Positions 10,375 through 19,390 of a stretch of 64,000 nucleotides of DNA are shown piece after piece. Position 1 is the stretch's first letter, and every line of letters begins with the position of its first letter. The notes beneath the pieces are model-generated. The model made no database searches, was not told the DNA's origin, and saw nothing but the letters and a program-made list of their open reading frames with translations. Source of the DNA: an uncultured Verrucomicrobiota bacterium (GTDB lineage: Bacteria; Verrucomicrobiota; Kiritimatiellia; SS1-B-03-39; UBA6053); NCBI GenBank assembly GCA_937127435.1, contig CAKZLZ010000034.1:1-64000 (forward strand), written 5' to 3'. A program made the position numbers and the translations under genes.

Positions 10375-11810
10375 CCTTTTGTGGGGGCATCCGCAGATGC
10401 GCCAACCAGATTTAATACAAAGTCCGCAAAACGTTTCCCCGCCAATCCATCAGAATTCCCCATATATTCATCCAAGACGCTTTGTTGCGCATTTGTAAGC
10501 TCGCGGGTGACCGGGCAATCCGCATCCAAGACCTCTAAGATTCGTTGTTGTAACACCTCCGGAGATTCAGCGGTGACGGCAGCCCCTCCCAATTCAATTA
10601 AACAGTCCTTCGCTTCCGGCAGCAAAGCTTCTGCAAACCGGGGTGTAATCACAGGAATGCCAGCGGCAATTCCTTCCAGACAGGCCGTGCTGTTAAAGGC
10701 ACAGACCGCATCTGCCTGTTGAAAATATTCCAAAGAAGCGCCTCCACGGGCAATTCGAATATTTGCGGGAAGTTCTCCACCCAGCATCTGATCCGCATGC
10801 TCCTTGTTGTGCGGCCCCACTTTAACTTTTATCAATACGTCAATATCCGGCCGACTCCTCGCAAGGGAAATCACCGCTTCGTGGGTTTTCCGTGAAAGCT
10901 CCTCCCAAGCCACAGACGGTTGCAAATTCCCATCTTCCCCAAACCCGAACCAATGATTTAAATATTTAGGGTCACCGGGAATAGGCAAGGTATCTGCACC
11001 TTCACGTGGCGGAATCCCAATCGGTAGGGGGATCCACGGCAACCCCGCCGCAGCCGTCGGATGAAACGCAAAAAACAACAAGGTTTTGCGGGTATTGGGT
11101 TTGCGGCCCTCTCTGCGTAAATGATGCAACGCATCCAGCCGGGGACAACCCACGACTTCAATCTGCTCGGGTTTGCAAACATCCGAAGCTACCAAGGTAT
11201 GTTTCTCTGTTTCATTATAAACCGTCATCGCCCGCCCACCGAAAGGACCGCGATATCGCTTATAAACATGAATCCAGCCCCGCACCTGTGAGGGGGTTTT
11301 TAAGCACTCTTTATGGCAAACCAAAAAAGGAAGATCAATTTCCGTCAGGGCGTGTGCCAGTTCCCGCTCCGAGTAATAAGCCCAGTTTCCACTCAGAACC
11401 AAATCAAATTGCTGGCGGTCCTGCAATTTGCGCCATACCTGCCGCAATAAAGCGCGGTACTGCTTTTTGGCCTCATCATACTGATCTGTCAAAGCGTAGT
11501 TGTTATCATTTAATTCACGCGGGAAAAACACCCGGCTCAATGTTTTCACGGCCTCACGGCGTAACTGAATTAATTCCACTTCGGGAAAATCTTTAAAAGC
11601 CGTCTCCATGTCTTCATTAAAACCGGATTTTGCCAACAACACCATCCGCACTGATTTCCCATTGCCCTTTGTGCGCTGATACAATTTGTCCAGCGAACCC
11701 TCAGTGCATCGGCTCAGCATTCCCACGGCTCCTTTTCTACCGAAAAAATCGATGAAATTGGCCAGAACTTTCTGTTTGGTTTGATTATATTTTTTGTGCA
11801 AGGATGTCAT
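10371..11810 (-). CDS. Putative surface carbohydrate biosynthesis protein (GT-B-like)
   Basis: 479 aa; C-terminal IRIARGGASLEYFQQADAVCAFNSTACLEGIAAGIPVITPRFAEALLP resembles capsule/surface polysaccharide GT-B proteins; ATGA overlap with KdsC-like gene. Confidence 0.6.
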   Translation of the reverse strand: MTSLHKKYNQTKQKVLANFIDFFGRKGAVGMLSRCTEGSLDKLYQRTKGNGKSVRMVLLAKSGFNEDMETAFKDFPEVELIQLRREAVKTLSRVFFPRELNDNNYALTDQYDEAKKQYRALLRQVWRKLQDRQQFDLVLSGNWAYYSERELAHALTEIDLPFLVCHKECLKTPSQVRGWIHVYKRYRGPFGGRAMTVYNETEKHTLVASDVCKPEQIEVVGCPRLDALHHLRREGRKPNTRKTLLFFAFHPTAAAGLPWIPLPIGIPPREGADTLPIPGDPKYLNHWFGFGEDGNLQPSVAWEELSRKTHEAVISLARSRPDIDVLIKVKVGPHNKEHADQMLGGELPANIRIARGGASLEYFQQADAVCAFNSTACLEGIAAGIPVITPRFAEALLPEAKDCLIELGGAAVTAESPEVLQQRILEVLDADCPVTRELTNAQQSVLDEYMGNSDGLAGKRFADFVLNLVGASADAPTKG

Positions 11811-11837
11811 GGTCTTAAAAATTCGAGGTTAAAGAAA

Positions 11838-12875
11838 TCAAAGGGTAAGGGCGTTTGCAATCATTCGTCCGTGTTTCCTGAAATCATAAAGTGTTTCAAA
11901 GTAAACGCGCCCCTGTTGAGCAATTTTCTTTCGCGCATCCTCTTCCTTTGCATAGAAGGCAGCTTTCTCAATTAAATCAGCCTCGGAGTCAAATGCGATA
12001 TAATGAATTCCCTCTACGGGCTGCTCTTGCGCAGGGAGCTTGACCCTTCGAATTTCAGCACTCGTGAGCATGAACGCCCCCAGATACCAAAGTTCCAAAT
12101 GACGGTAGGTAAATCCTCCGTAACCCGGCAAAGCCAAGTTCACCTTGCTGCGCCGTATCAAGTCCACATATACGTCTACACCTTGCTGGGCCTTCCCGGG
12201 GCCCTCCCACTCTAACGAGCAGTCTTTCCGTTTATGGTTGTACAACCCGCCTTCAAATTTCAGGTTGGATTGGGAAATACCTAAAAGCAATCTCCGGCGG
12301 CTCTCATTGGTGTCCGCCCCCAAAAAGGAAACCTCCACATCCTGCACCCCTTCGACCCACCCGGGCTCCGTGACCCGGGTCACGCGAAGCTGATTTCTTT
12401 TGCGTTGCACCTTCACAAACGGACAACTAATCATGGTTACTTCTAATTTACGAAGCAGTGTATCCGGATATCCATAAGACGCGGGGTTCTGTAAATGTTC
12501 ACGTTTAAACACCCGGTCAAATGGCTCCAACTGTTCAGCGGGAGGTAACTCATCCTCTTCCGCATTGTTCACGATCAACCCCAAACGGGTTCCTGCAGTT
12601 TTGCGCAGGAGTCCGTTCAGAATGCTTTCCGTAAAGTCCGGACCACTCACACTTTTTCGGTTGATCAGGACCCAGTCAAACGCTTCAAAATATGTGGGAG
12701 GCTTTCCCGAGACATCCTGTAAATAACAGAAACGAACATTCGGAAAGGCGGAACAAAGAGACGTTTCGAAAAAACCATCCTGCCCCCCAAGTTCTGTCCC
12801 CCTCAATTCCCGGATCCATCGGGGAAGCGGCCGCTCATGAGGACCAGGTCTACGCTGAATATATAAAACGTTCAT
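11838..12875 (-). CDS. Hypothetical glycosyltransferase-like protein
   Basis: 345 aa; SKVNLALPGYGGFTYRHLELWYLGAFMLTS and C-terminal YFETLYDFRKHGRMIANAL resemble glycosyltransferase family 1-like proteins; position in polysaccharide locus. Confidence 0.55.
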   Translation of the reverse strand: MNVLYIQRRPGPHERPLPRWIRELRGTELGGQDGFFETSLCSAFPNVRFCYLQDVSGKPPTYFEAFDWVLINRKSVSGPDFTESILNGLLRKTAGTRLGLIVNNAEEDELPPAEQLEPFDRVFKREHLQNPASYGYPDTLLRKLEVTMISCPFVKVQRKRNQLRVTRVTEPGWVEGVQDVEVSFLGADTNESRRRLLLGISQSNLKFEGGLYNHKRKDCSLEWEGPGKAQQGVDVYVDLIRRSKVNLALPGYGGFTYRHLELWYLGAFMLTSAEIRRVKLPAQEQPVEGIHYIAFDSEADLIEKAAFYAKEEDARKKIAQQGRVYFETLYDFRKHGRMIANALTL

Positions 12876-12896
12876 CTTTGTTCAAATTCGACGCGC

Positions 12897-13874
12897 TCAA
12901 AAATATCCATGTGCCGAAAGGGGGCAGTCGAGAGCCTTTTCCAACGCGCGGTTTGATTCCGCATAGGCATTTTCAATCATGGCAAGAATTTCAGACGTCA
13001 TTGTCACTTCATGGGTAGCGAATACCCGTTTCTCTATCTTTTTTATCCAGGATTTGGTTTTGGGAGGAAGATGTAGCGCCCGTAGAACCTCATCGGCCAC
13101 CACCACCGCCCGGGTACCCGATACGGGATTGCGGGGGCGGGTTTGCCAGCGCCCTTTCGCCGTGCCCCGGACATTCTGTCGTGAAGATCCCTGCTCTTGT
13201 CGGGGCGGCACCTTCAGTCCACTCCAGGTCTCGAAACGTTGCCAAAACATCGGCGTACCCACCTCCTCCACCGGCAAAAACAAAACCCGCTCCTTTCCAA
13301 AGAGTTTCACCAATTCGCTATAGAGCAGGTAATAGTCCAGAAACGATTTTCCATGGGGCCCTTCATCTTTAATGAAGCGCGTCATCATATGCTCAAAATC
13401 TGCTTGGCCCGGCTCCCGGCGACGGTTACTTATCTGTGCATACTGCGAACCCAGCCAGTTGCTTTGGCGGCGGAAAGTAACCATGACATGCACCCGCCCT
13501 TTTTCTTTCCATACATTGTCCTGAAAAGCTTTAAGGTGCTCCAACGCCATGTGGGTGCTATGTTGAGGGGTCTGCAGTCCAGAATTTGATGGGAAAAAGG
13601 TGGCGGGGCCCCGCAACCAATATTCAGAGCTGTAATATACATCTGATGTTCCACCGGCCAAAGTAGATATCCGTTGTGAAATTTCTTTTCCCCGCGAAGT
13701 CCGCCATACCTCAGCCTGGTCCTCACAAATCACGCTCCTCAAATCATGTTCCAGGCGCCGCGCACCCTCCACTGCGGAATCGTTCCCCAGAAACCCGAAG
13801 TCACGGAACAAGCCCCGTTGAAGATAGGTTGTTGCGGTTTTGGGATACCCTAAATGGATGAAAATATCCTGCAC
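12897..13874 (-). CDS. Sulfotransferase-like protein
   Basis: 325 aa; N-terminal FIHLGYPKTATTYLQRGLF matches the 5'-PSB (PAPS) loop pattern; VHVMVTFRRQSNWLGSQYAQ 3'-phosphate-binding-like segment. Confidence 0.75.
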   Translation of the reverse strand: MQDIFIHLGYPKTATTYLQRGLFRDFGFLGNDSAVEGARRLEHDLRSVICEDQAEVWRTSRGKEISQRISTLAGGTSDVYYSSEYWLRGPATFFPSNSGLQTPQHSTHMALEHLKAFQDNVWKEKGRVHVMVTFRRQSNWLGSQYAQISNRRREPGQADFEHMMTRFIKDEGPHGKSFLDYYLLYSELVKLFGKERVLFLPVEEVGTPMFWQRFETWSGLKVPPRQEQGSSRQNVRGTAKGRWQTRPRNPVSGTRAVVVADEVLRALHLPPKTKSWIKKIEKRVFATHEVTMTSEILAMIENAYAESNRALEKALDCPLSAHGYF

Positions 13875-15695
13875 TTATTTTCCCTCCCCTGTCGGTGTGC
13901 CCGTATGGTGCAATTGTAAACTCGCCATTCTGCAAAAAGCCCCCTTCTTCGCGATCAACTCCGCATAGGTTCCCTGTTCAATAATCCGCCCCTGATCAAA
14001 CACATAAAGCCTATCCACATTCGCAACCGAAGAAAGCCGGTGGGCGATAATTAATATCGTGGTGTCCCCATGAATATTTTCAATGCTTTCGGTGACGAAA
14101 CGTTCTGATTCCGAGTCTAATGCGCTGGTCGCTTCATCCAAAATTAACAGACGGGGATTTTTAAACAGCTCACGTGCGAGAAAGATCCGTTGACGCTGCC
14201 CGCCCGATAACAATATCCCCCGGTCACCAATCTGGGTTTCATATTTATCCGGCATCTGGTCTATAAATATATCTGCATAGGCCTGCTTTGCCGCTGCCCG
14301 GATTCGATCCATGTTTTTCTCAATTTCACTCGGTGGCAAAAGCGAAATATTATGGGCAATCGTTTCGTCAAACATTACGGATTCCTGTGACACAAACCCA
14401 ATCTGTGATCGCCAGGACCTTAACTCAATTTCTTCTCCCGGTACATTATCTACATATACCCCTCCCACTTCCGGCCGCAACATCATCGTGATCAGATCAA
14501 CCATCGTAGATTTTCCAGACCCTGACTCTCCCACGAACGCACAGGTACTGTTCACGGGAATTTCCAGACTCACATCTGAAATCGCGGCTTTTTTCTTATT
14601 CCTGTACCGAAAGGTCACCTCTTGCAGCCGAATGGAATCCGATAATGGCCCAATTTCATGATCTCCGGAAACCTCCCTGTTTTTTTCGAGTTTCAGTAAC
14701 TCTTTTTCGACAATTTCCAGTGAACCAATTTTATTTAACGTCCCCTGCCAGGCCTGCTGTATGTTTAACATGCCCCCCATCGCCCGGTAGAACAACGCAA
14801 GGGATATCAGAATAGGGAGAACAGGCTCTTTCAGGAAGGTGATATAAAAAGCAACAATCATCAAAACAAGGATGATCGCTATCGGCTCCATTAATGCCTG
14901 CGTGAGTGATTGCGCATAGCCCTGGGTCTTTTTGTAAGATACCAGATTACCAATGCTCCGTACGACCTCCCCCCGAAGATGGGATTGTTGATTGGTGGAA
15001 GTAATGTACTTAAACGACTGAATCATCTGCACCAAATATTTATTGAGTTCACCGTTTTCTTTCACAGCTTTGCGGGAAACCAAATAAACTTTCCCATTAA
15101 TATTCCGAAAAAGAAATAAACACACGATTCCCAACCCGAGAGCCATCAGTGCAAACTTCCACGAAAATAAAAATGCACCCGAAATAATAATCCCGGTTGA
15201 GAGCAGGATAGACAGAAATTGTTTAAATTTGTCAAAGGACTGAACCATACTTGTGATCTGAATGGTCAGAATATTCACAAAATATCCGGTATTTTTTTTC
15301 ATATAATATGAATAATTCATAACCGAAATTTTATCATACATTCGTTGCTTCATTTCCCCCATGAGTTCAGCTTTTAAATAGGCCTGATACGCAAACGCGA
15401 CATACAACAACACTCCCTTGATCAAAAAGATCAGGGAAATAAACATGAGAATTGCAATGACCGAATCGCCGACACCTATTTTATCAAATATCCCGATTAA
15501 AAAGTGGCTATTTGAACTCTCTGCCGCCGGCTCTCCCCCCACGCCCACATCCAGTACCCCTAACAAAGGCAACACCATGGCTACGCCTAAGATTTCCAAG
15601 ACGGCTGCCAGGCCGGACAGCAAAAAAACGATATAAAGGCGGGCACCAATATATTTTTGATAAATTTTAAAATACTGTAAGATTTGTTTAATCAT
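13875..15695 (-). CDS. ABC transporter, fused permease and ATPase (lipid/polysaccharide exporter type)
   Basis: 606 aa; N-terminal TM segments; Walker A FVGESGSGKSTMVDLI, signature LLSGGQRQRIFLARELF, Walker B LLILDEATSALDSESE. Confidence 0.95.
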   Translation of the reverse strand: MIKQILQYFKIYQKYIGARLYIVFLLSGLAAVLEILGVAMVLPLLGVLDVGVGGEPAAESSNSHFLIGIFDKIGVGDSVIAILMFISLIFLIKGVLLYVAFAYQAYLKAELMGEMKQRMYDKISVMNYSYYMKKNTGYFVNILTIQITSMVQSFDKFKQFLSILLSTGIIISGAFLFSWKFALMALGLGIVCLFLFRNINGKVYLVSRKAVKENGELNKYLVQMIQSFKYITSTNQQSHLRGEVVRSIGNLVSYKKTQGYAQSLTQALMEPIAIILVLMIVAFYITFLKEPVLPILISLALFYRAMGGMLNIQQAWQGTLNKIGSLEIVEKELLKLEKNREVSGDHEIGPLSDSIRLQEVTFRYRNKKKAAISDVSLEIPVNSTCAFVGESGSGKSTMVDLITMMLRPEVGGVYVDNVPGEEIELRSWRSQIGFVSQESVMFDETIAHNISLLPPSEIEKNMDRIRAAAKQAYADIFIDQMPDKYETQIGDRGILLSGGQRQRIFLARELFKNPRLLILDEATSALDSESERFVTESIENIHGDTTILIIAHRLSSVANVDRLYVFDQGRIIEQGTYAELIAKKGAFCRMASLQLHHTGTPTGEGK

Positions 15696-15757
15696 AAGAG
15701 AGAATCGGGCAACACCGTGTCAGAACGGCTTGCAATCCGACCTGTATTTCGAAGGGA

Positions 15758-16549
15758 TTATTTATGAATCAAAACGCACTGGGCTGAAAGCAAATCCAGG
15801 CGGGTAAAGGTGTTACGGTTTTCCAAAAATTCATCAATAGCTTTCCGTACACCCGGGCAAGTGTGGCAGTCATAATCATCAAGCAAGATCATTCCACCGG
15901 AACACATCTTTGACTCAAATAATTCGAGTCCGTATTTTGTCGGTTCATACAAATCCATGTCCAAATGCACAAACGCAAACCGGGTCGAAGCCATTTCATC
16001 TGCACGATCCTGAATGCGTCCCTTATAAACCTTCACCTTGGAAAATTTTGAAAGATACGCTTTAACCGCTTCAAATGAAGTTTCAGAAAATTTTTGATCG
16101 TTATGAACTTTGGTATTATCCGAGGTTGACGAAATGTCCACCGCGGCATGACCCTCGAAGGTATCAACCGCATGAATATTCACATCATCTAATCCCATTT
16201 TTTCGAGCAACCCTGCCATAAAATACGTTCCCCCGCCTTTAAATACGCCGACTTCAGCAATATCCAAATTTGCTTGATCAAGTTTAGGTAAGTTATTTAG
16301 GCACTGATATATGGTAAAAAGCCGGTCGTAATTTAAATATGTTTTTCGGTCTTCCATGACCGTCCTCGCCAAATCTCCAAAGGGCTGCAGGGTGCGGATA
16401 TCCACCTGTTTCTTCGCAGAACATCCAAAGTATTTCGGAGTTAAATGATAACCTTCCGGCTGGGAAACCCAAACAGTGTCCGCGTGATACTTAACCAATT
16501 GAAAACCCAGTTTCCTTAGAATAAAATTTGCCACACTCATAATTTTCAT
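15758..16549 (-). CDS. TylF/MycF-type methyltransferase
   Basis: 263 aa; IAEVGVFKGGGTYFMAGLLEKMG, VDTFEGH, FAFVHLDMDLYEPTKYGLELFESKMCSGGMILLDDYDCHTCPGVRKAIDEF. Confidence 0.85.
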   Translation of the reverse strand: MKIMSVANFILRKLGFQLVKYHADTVWVSQPEGYHLTPKYFGCSAKKQVDIRTLQPFGDLARTVMEDRKTYLNYDRLFTIYQCLNNLPKLDQANLDIAEVGVFKGGGTYFMAGLLEKMGLDDVNIHAVDTFEGHAAVDISSTSDNTKVHNDQKFSETSFEAVKAYLSKFSKVKVYKGRIQDRADEMASTRFAFVHLDMDLYEPTKYGLELFESKMCSGGMILLDDYDCHTCPGVRKAIDEFLENRNTFTRLDLLSAQCVLIHK

Positions 16550-16625
16550 TTGATATTTTTCCTTTTATACATACCTGACCGTTCATCATCGACCGACAGG
16601 TATTCTCTTGTCCGTATCCCAAATT

Positions 16626-17636
16626 TCAGTTCCATGATTCTTCCAGCATTCTGTCATAAGTCTCCTTGGAGATTTTCTCAACCTGCTCCACCTGCTCCGG
16701 TTCCAGAAATTTCTTCCGATCGGCTGCGGATTTGTCGATACCTATTTTCGCAGTGAATGAGGAGTCGGATGCGATTTTCATTCGATTGAAAGTTGGCATC
16801 GACAGGATCTCTTCATATTGGATTCCCAACATTTCACTGAGTTTCTTCATGGTGGACGGAACATCCTGCAACAATTGGTCGAAGTTTATCAAATAGACAT
16901 TATCCGGATATTTTTTCACATAATCCAAAGAGGTTTTATAAGTTTTCACCCAAAGATTCATCGACTTTTCCAGGTCTCCATACCGGTCAGCATGTTTTTT
17001 TGCCGAAGCGTACCAACTAGCGGGATTGCGGAACATGGTTAAAATTTTCCCTTGTGGAAAATCATGGAGAATCTTGTCAACATTCGTATCCACCACCGCC
17101 AAACGCGCTGAAAATGTGCACCAATATTTTACGGAGGCATCTTCTTTGTATAAATCCTGATAGTCCAACCAGGCATTGAAATAAGAAGATACATACGCAT
17201 CCATCATCCCCCGGTTATCTGTGACTTTGAAATCCTCCATAAATTGCTGAAACAACTTTTTCTGCAATTCCAATGAAAACAAAAAAGGAAGAGATTTTAA
17301 TACCGAATTCGTATCCGGTTTTTCATGACTCTTTCCCGGCTTTTGATAACCGTCATCTATGTATTCTTTTGTCTGCCGCTCTTCATTGTAGAGATCATAA
17401 ATTTTTCCCGGCTTCATACTGAGATCCACCTGGGGATAATGCCACTTCTTCGGTCGGCCAATGTTTAACTCACCCGGATGTACATGCAGTTGGGAATGCC
17501 CATCAAACAACTGGGACATCAGCGTCCCCCCAGACCTTTGAATCTGCGAAATCAATAACAAGGGCTTACGGACAGGTTGCCGGTACTTTAGCCTGCTTTC
17601 AAACACTTTGTTCAATTCTCTACCTTTTTTCAACAT
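16626..17636 (-). CDS. Sulfotransferase-like protein
   Basis: 336 aa; LLLISQIQRSGGTLMSQLFDGHSQLHVHPGE (PAPS loop-like), ILTMFRNPASWYASAKKHADRYGDLEKSMNLW. Confidence 0.75.
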   Translation of the reverse strand: MLKKGRELNKVFESRLKYRQPVRKPLLLISQIQRSGGTLMSQLFDGHSQLHVHPGELNIGRPKKWHYPQVDLSMKPGKIYDLYNEERQTKEYIDDGYQKPGKSHEKPDTNSVLKSLPFLFSLELQKKLFQQFMEDFKVTDNRGMMDAYVSSYFNAWLDYQDLYKEDASVKYWCTFSARLAVVDTNVDKILHDFPQGKILTMFRNPASWYASAKKHADRYGDLEKSMNLWVKTYKTSLDYVKKYPDNVYLINFDQLLQDVPSTMKKLSEMLGIQYEEILSMPTFNRMKIASDSSFTAKIGIDKSAADRKKFLEPEQVEQVEKISKETYDRMLEESWN

Positions 17637-17657
17637 GATCGTTACTCCTGATAAACC

Positions 17658-18164
17658 TTATCCAATGAAATATTTAAAAATGCGGCTACCCAGCAACTTG
17701 CGTGCTCGCGCATTCAATTCTTCCGCGCGGGAAATTCTGCCCCTGAGAAAAGCCATTTCTTCGCTGACCTCATCCTCCCTCTCCGGTTTGACCATTTCCA
17801 GCACTTGTTCAAGTTCGGATTCCACGCTGGTTATTTTCCTGCGGAACATCAACAACAATCCCTCCTGGAAGATCCGGCCTAAATTGTCCCCGGTTCGGTA
17901 ATAGTTCCGGCGGTCACCCGGTTTTGTCACTCTCACTAAAAATCCCATGGTCTCTAATTGGCGGGTAGATTCACTTACCGCCGCTTTACTCAAGCCCAAC
18001 TCTTCTTCGATTTGATCCAGCGACTGCTCCGCTTCCGATAAATACAAATGTACCAACACCTGCCCTAGTAAACGGCCAAAACCAAAATCCTGCGCCGTGC
18101 GGCCCCCTAAATCCACCAAGCGCTTCCGCACTTCCGGCGCTGTTGTATCCACGTTTATTGACAT
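17658..18164 (-). CDS. GbsR/MarR-family winged-helix transcriptional regulator
   Basis: GRLLGQVLVHLYLSEAEQSLDQIEEELGLSKAAVSESTRQLETMGFLVRVTKPGDRRNYYRTGD is a GbsR-type wHTH. Listed ORF extends to 18200; start at MSINVDTT (18164) preferred. Confidence 0.85.
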   Translation of the reverse strand: MSINVDTTAPEVRKRLVDLGGRTAQDFGFGRLLGQVLVHLYLSEAEQSLDQIEEELGLSKAAVSESTRQLETMGFLVRVTKPGDRRNYYRTGDNLGRIFQEGLLLMFRRKITSVESELEQVLEMVKPEREDEVSEEMAFLRGRISRAEELNARARKLLGSRIFKYFIG

Positions 18165-18261
18165 AGCATTACTCCAGACTTCGTCCCGGTCACGTCCCAA
18201 ATTTTACGGACGATCCAAGCGCTATTCACCATGAAAAGGAGTACATTCACCAATATTTTTT

Positions 18262-18285
18262 ATCTTTCACAAAATTGTGAAAGAT
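18262..18285. promoter_or_regulatory. Candidate operator: 11-bp perfect inverted repeat ATCTTTCACAA-aa-TTGTGAAAGAT
   Basis: Read directly from sequence; lies in the divergent gap between the GbsR-like gene (-) and a sulfotransferase-like gene (+). Confidence 0.65.
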
Positions 18286-18492
18286 GTAGAAGCAATATTC
18301 AGACCGCGCTAAAAGTCAAGGCGTTGCGTAAAAATCTTAGATTGAATTTCCCGGGATTCACCACCCCTGTAGACGATGAGGATGGATTCATTTTACTTGA
18401 CTTTCGAGGGAGGGGCGGATTTTTTCATACTCAGCAAGACGCCTCCTGCACCGGGGGCGTATTATCAATGTGTAGGATCGGAAAACACCCAT

Positions 18493-19185
18493 ATGATTAT
18501 TAATCACGAGTACAAATTCATCTTTATCAAAACCCGAAAAACTGCAGGCACCAGCCTGGAAATTGCGCTTTCAAAATTCTGCGGGGAACAGGATGTCATC
18601 ACCCCAGTGAAAAAAAAGGATGAAGAGTTAAGGCAAAACGCCGGATTCCGCGGCCCCCAAAATGAGAAGATTCCTTGGAAATTCTACATCCCCTCCGACT
18701 ACATCACGAGCCTGTTGGAAAAGAAACCCCGCCGGTTTTATAACCATGCAGGAATCCATCTGATAAAAAAAAGCATTCCCCGGAATATTTGGGATCGTTA
18801 TTACAAATTCACCATCGAACGGGATCCCTTCGACAAAGCGGTAAGCCGCTATTTCTGGAGCACCCGCAATGAGAGGCCGGATGGTTTGACGGAATATTTA
18901 GATTCCGCTCCCGCAGAACTTCTCTCAAATTGGGAACTCTACACCGACAACGATCAAATTGCTGTTGACCATGTGATTCGCTATGAAAACCTGCAAGAGG
19001 AACTTGGCCAACTATGCCAGAAACTGGCACTGCCCGAAACCCTCGAATTACCCCATGCAAAAGGCTCTTTCCGCAAAAACAGGGAGCATTACAGCAGAAT
19101 TATCCCGCCTGAAGCCCGGAAACGTATAGAAGTTGTATGCGCCAGGGAAATTGCTGCCTTTGGATACAAATGGGTAGACGCCTAA
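18493..19185 (+). CDS. Sulfotransferase family protein
   Basis: MIINHEYKFIFIKTRKTAGTSLEIALSKFCGEQDV (PAPS loop KTRKTAGTS); FTIERDPFDKAVSRYFW. Listed ORF begins at 18376; ATG 18493 is preferred. Confidence 0.8.
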   Translation: MIINHEYKFIFIKTRKTAGTSLEIALSKFCGEQDVITPVKKKDEELRQNAGFRGPQNEKIPWKFYIPSDYITSLLEKKPRRFYNHAGIHLIKKSIPRNIWDRYYKFTIERDPFDKAVSRYFWSTRNERPDGLTEYLDSAPAELLSNWELYTDNDQIAVDHVIRYENLQEELGQLCQKLALPETLELPHAKGSFRKNREHYSRIIPPEARKRIEVVCAREIAAFGYKWVDA

Positions 19186-19390
19186 GGCTTAAAACAAACG
19201 AAGTACATTCAGGTGTCATCCCGGATGAGGATGGAGCCCGGCATGAAAGCCTAGCCCTCAGGAAGCATGTGATATCCCCCATGAAAGCGTTGAATACGGC
19301 CCCGTATATTCCTGAATTTTTCCCACTTGAATTTACCGCTCTCATCGATACCACAGGCTTGGAACCAAATAAACACTGCCAAGATTTTTC

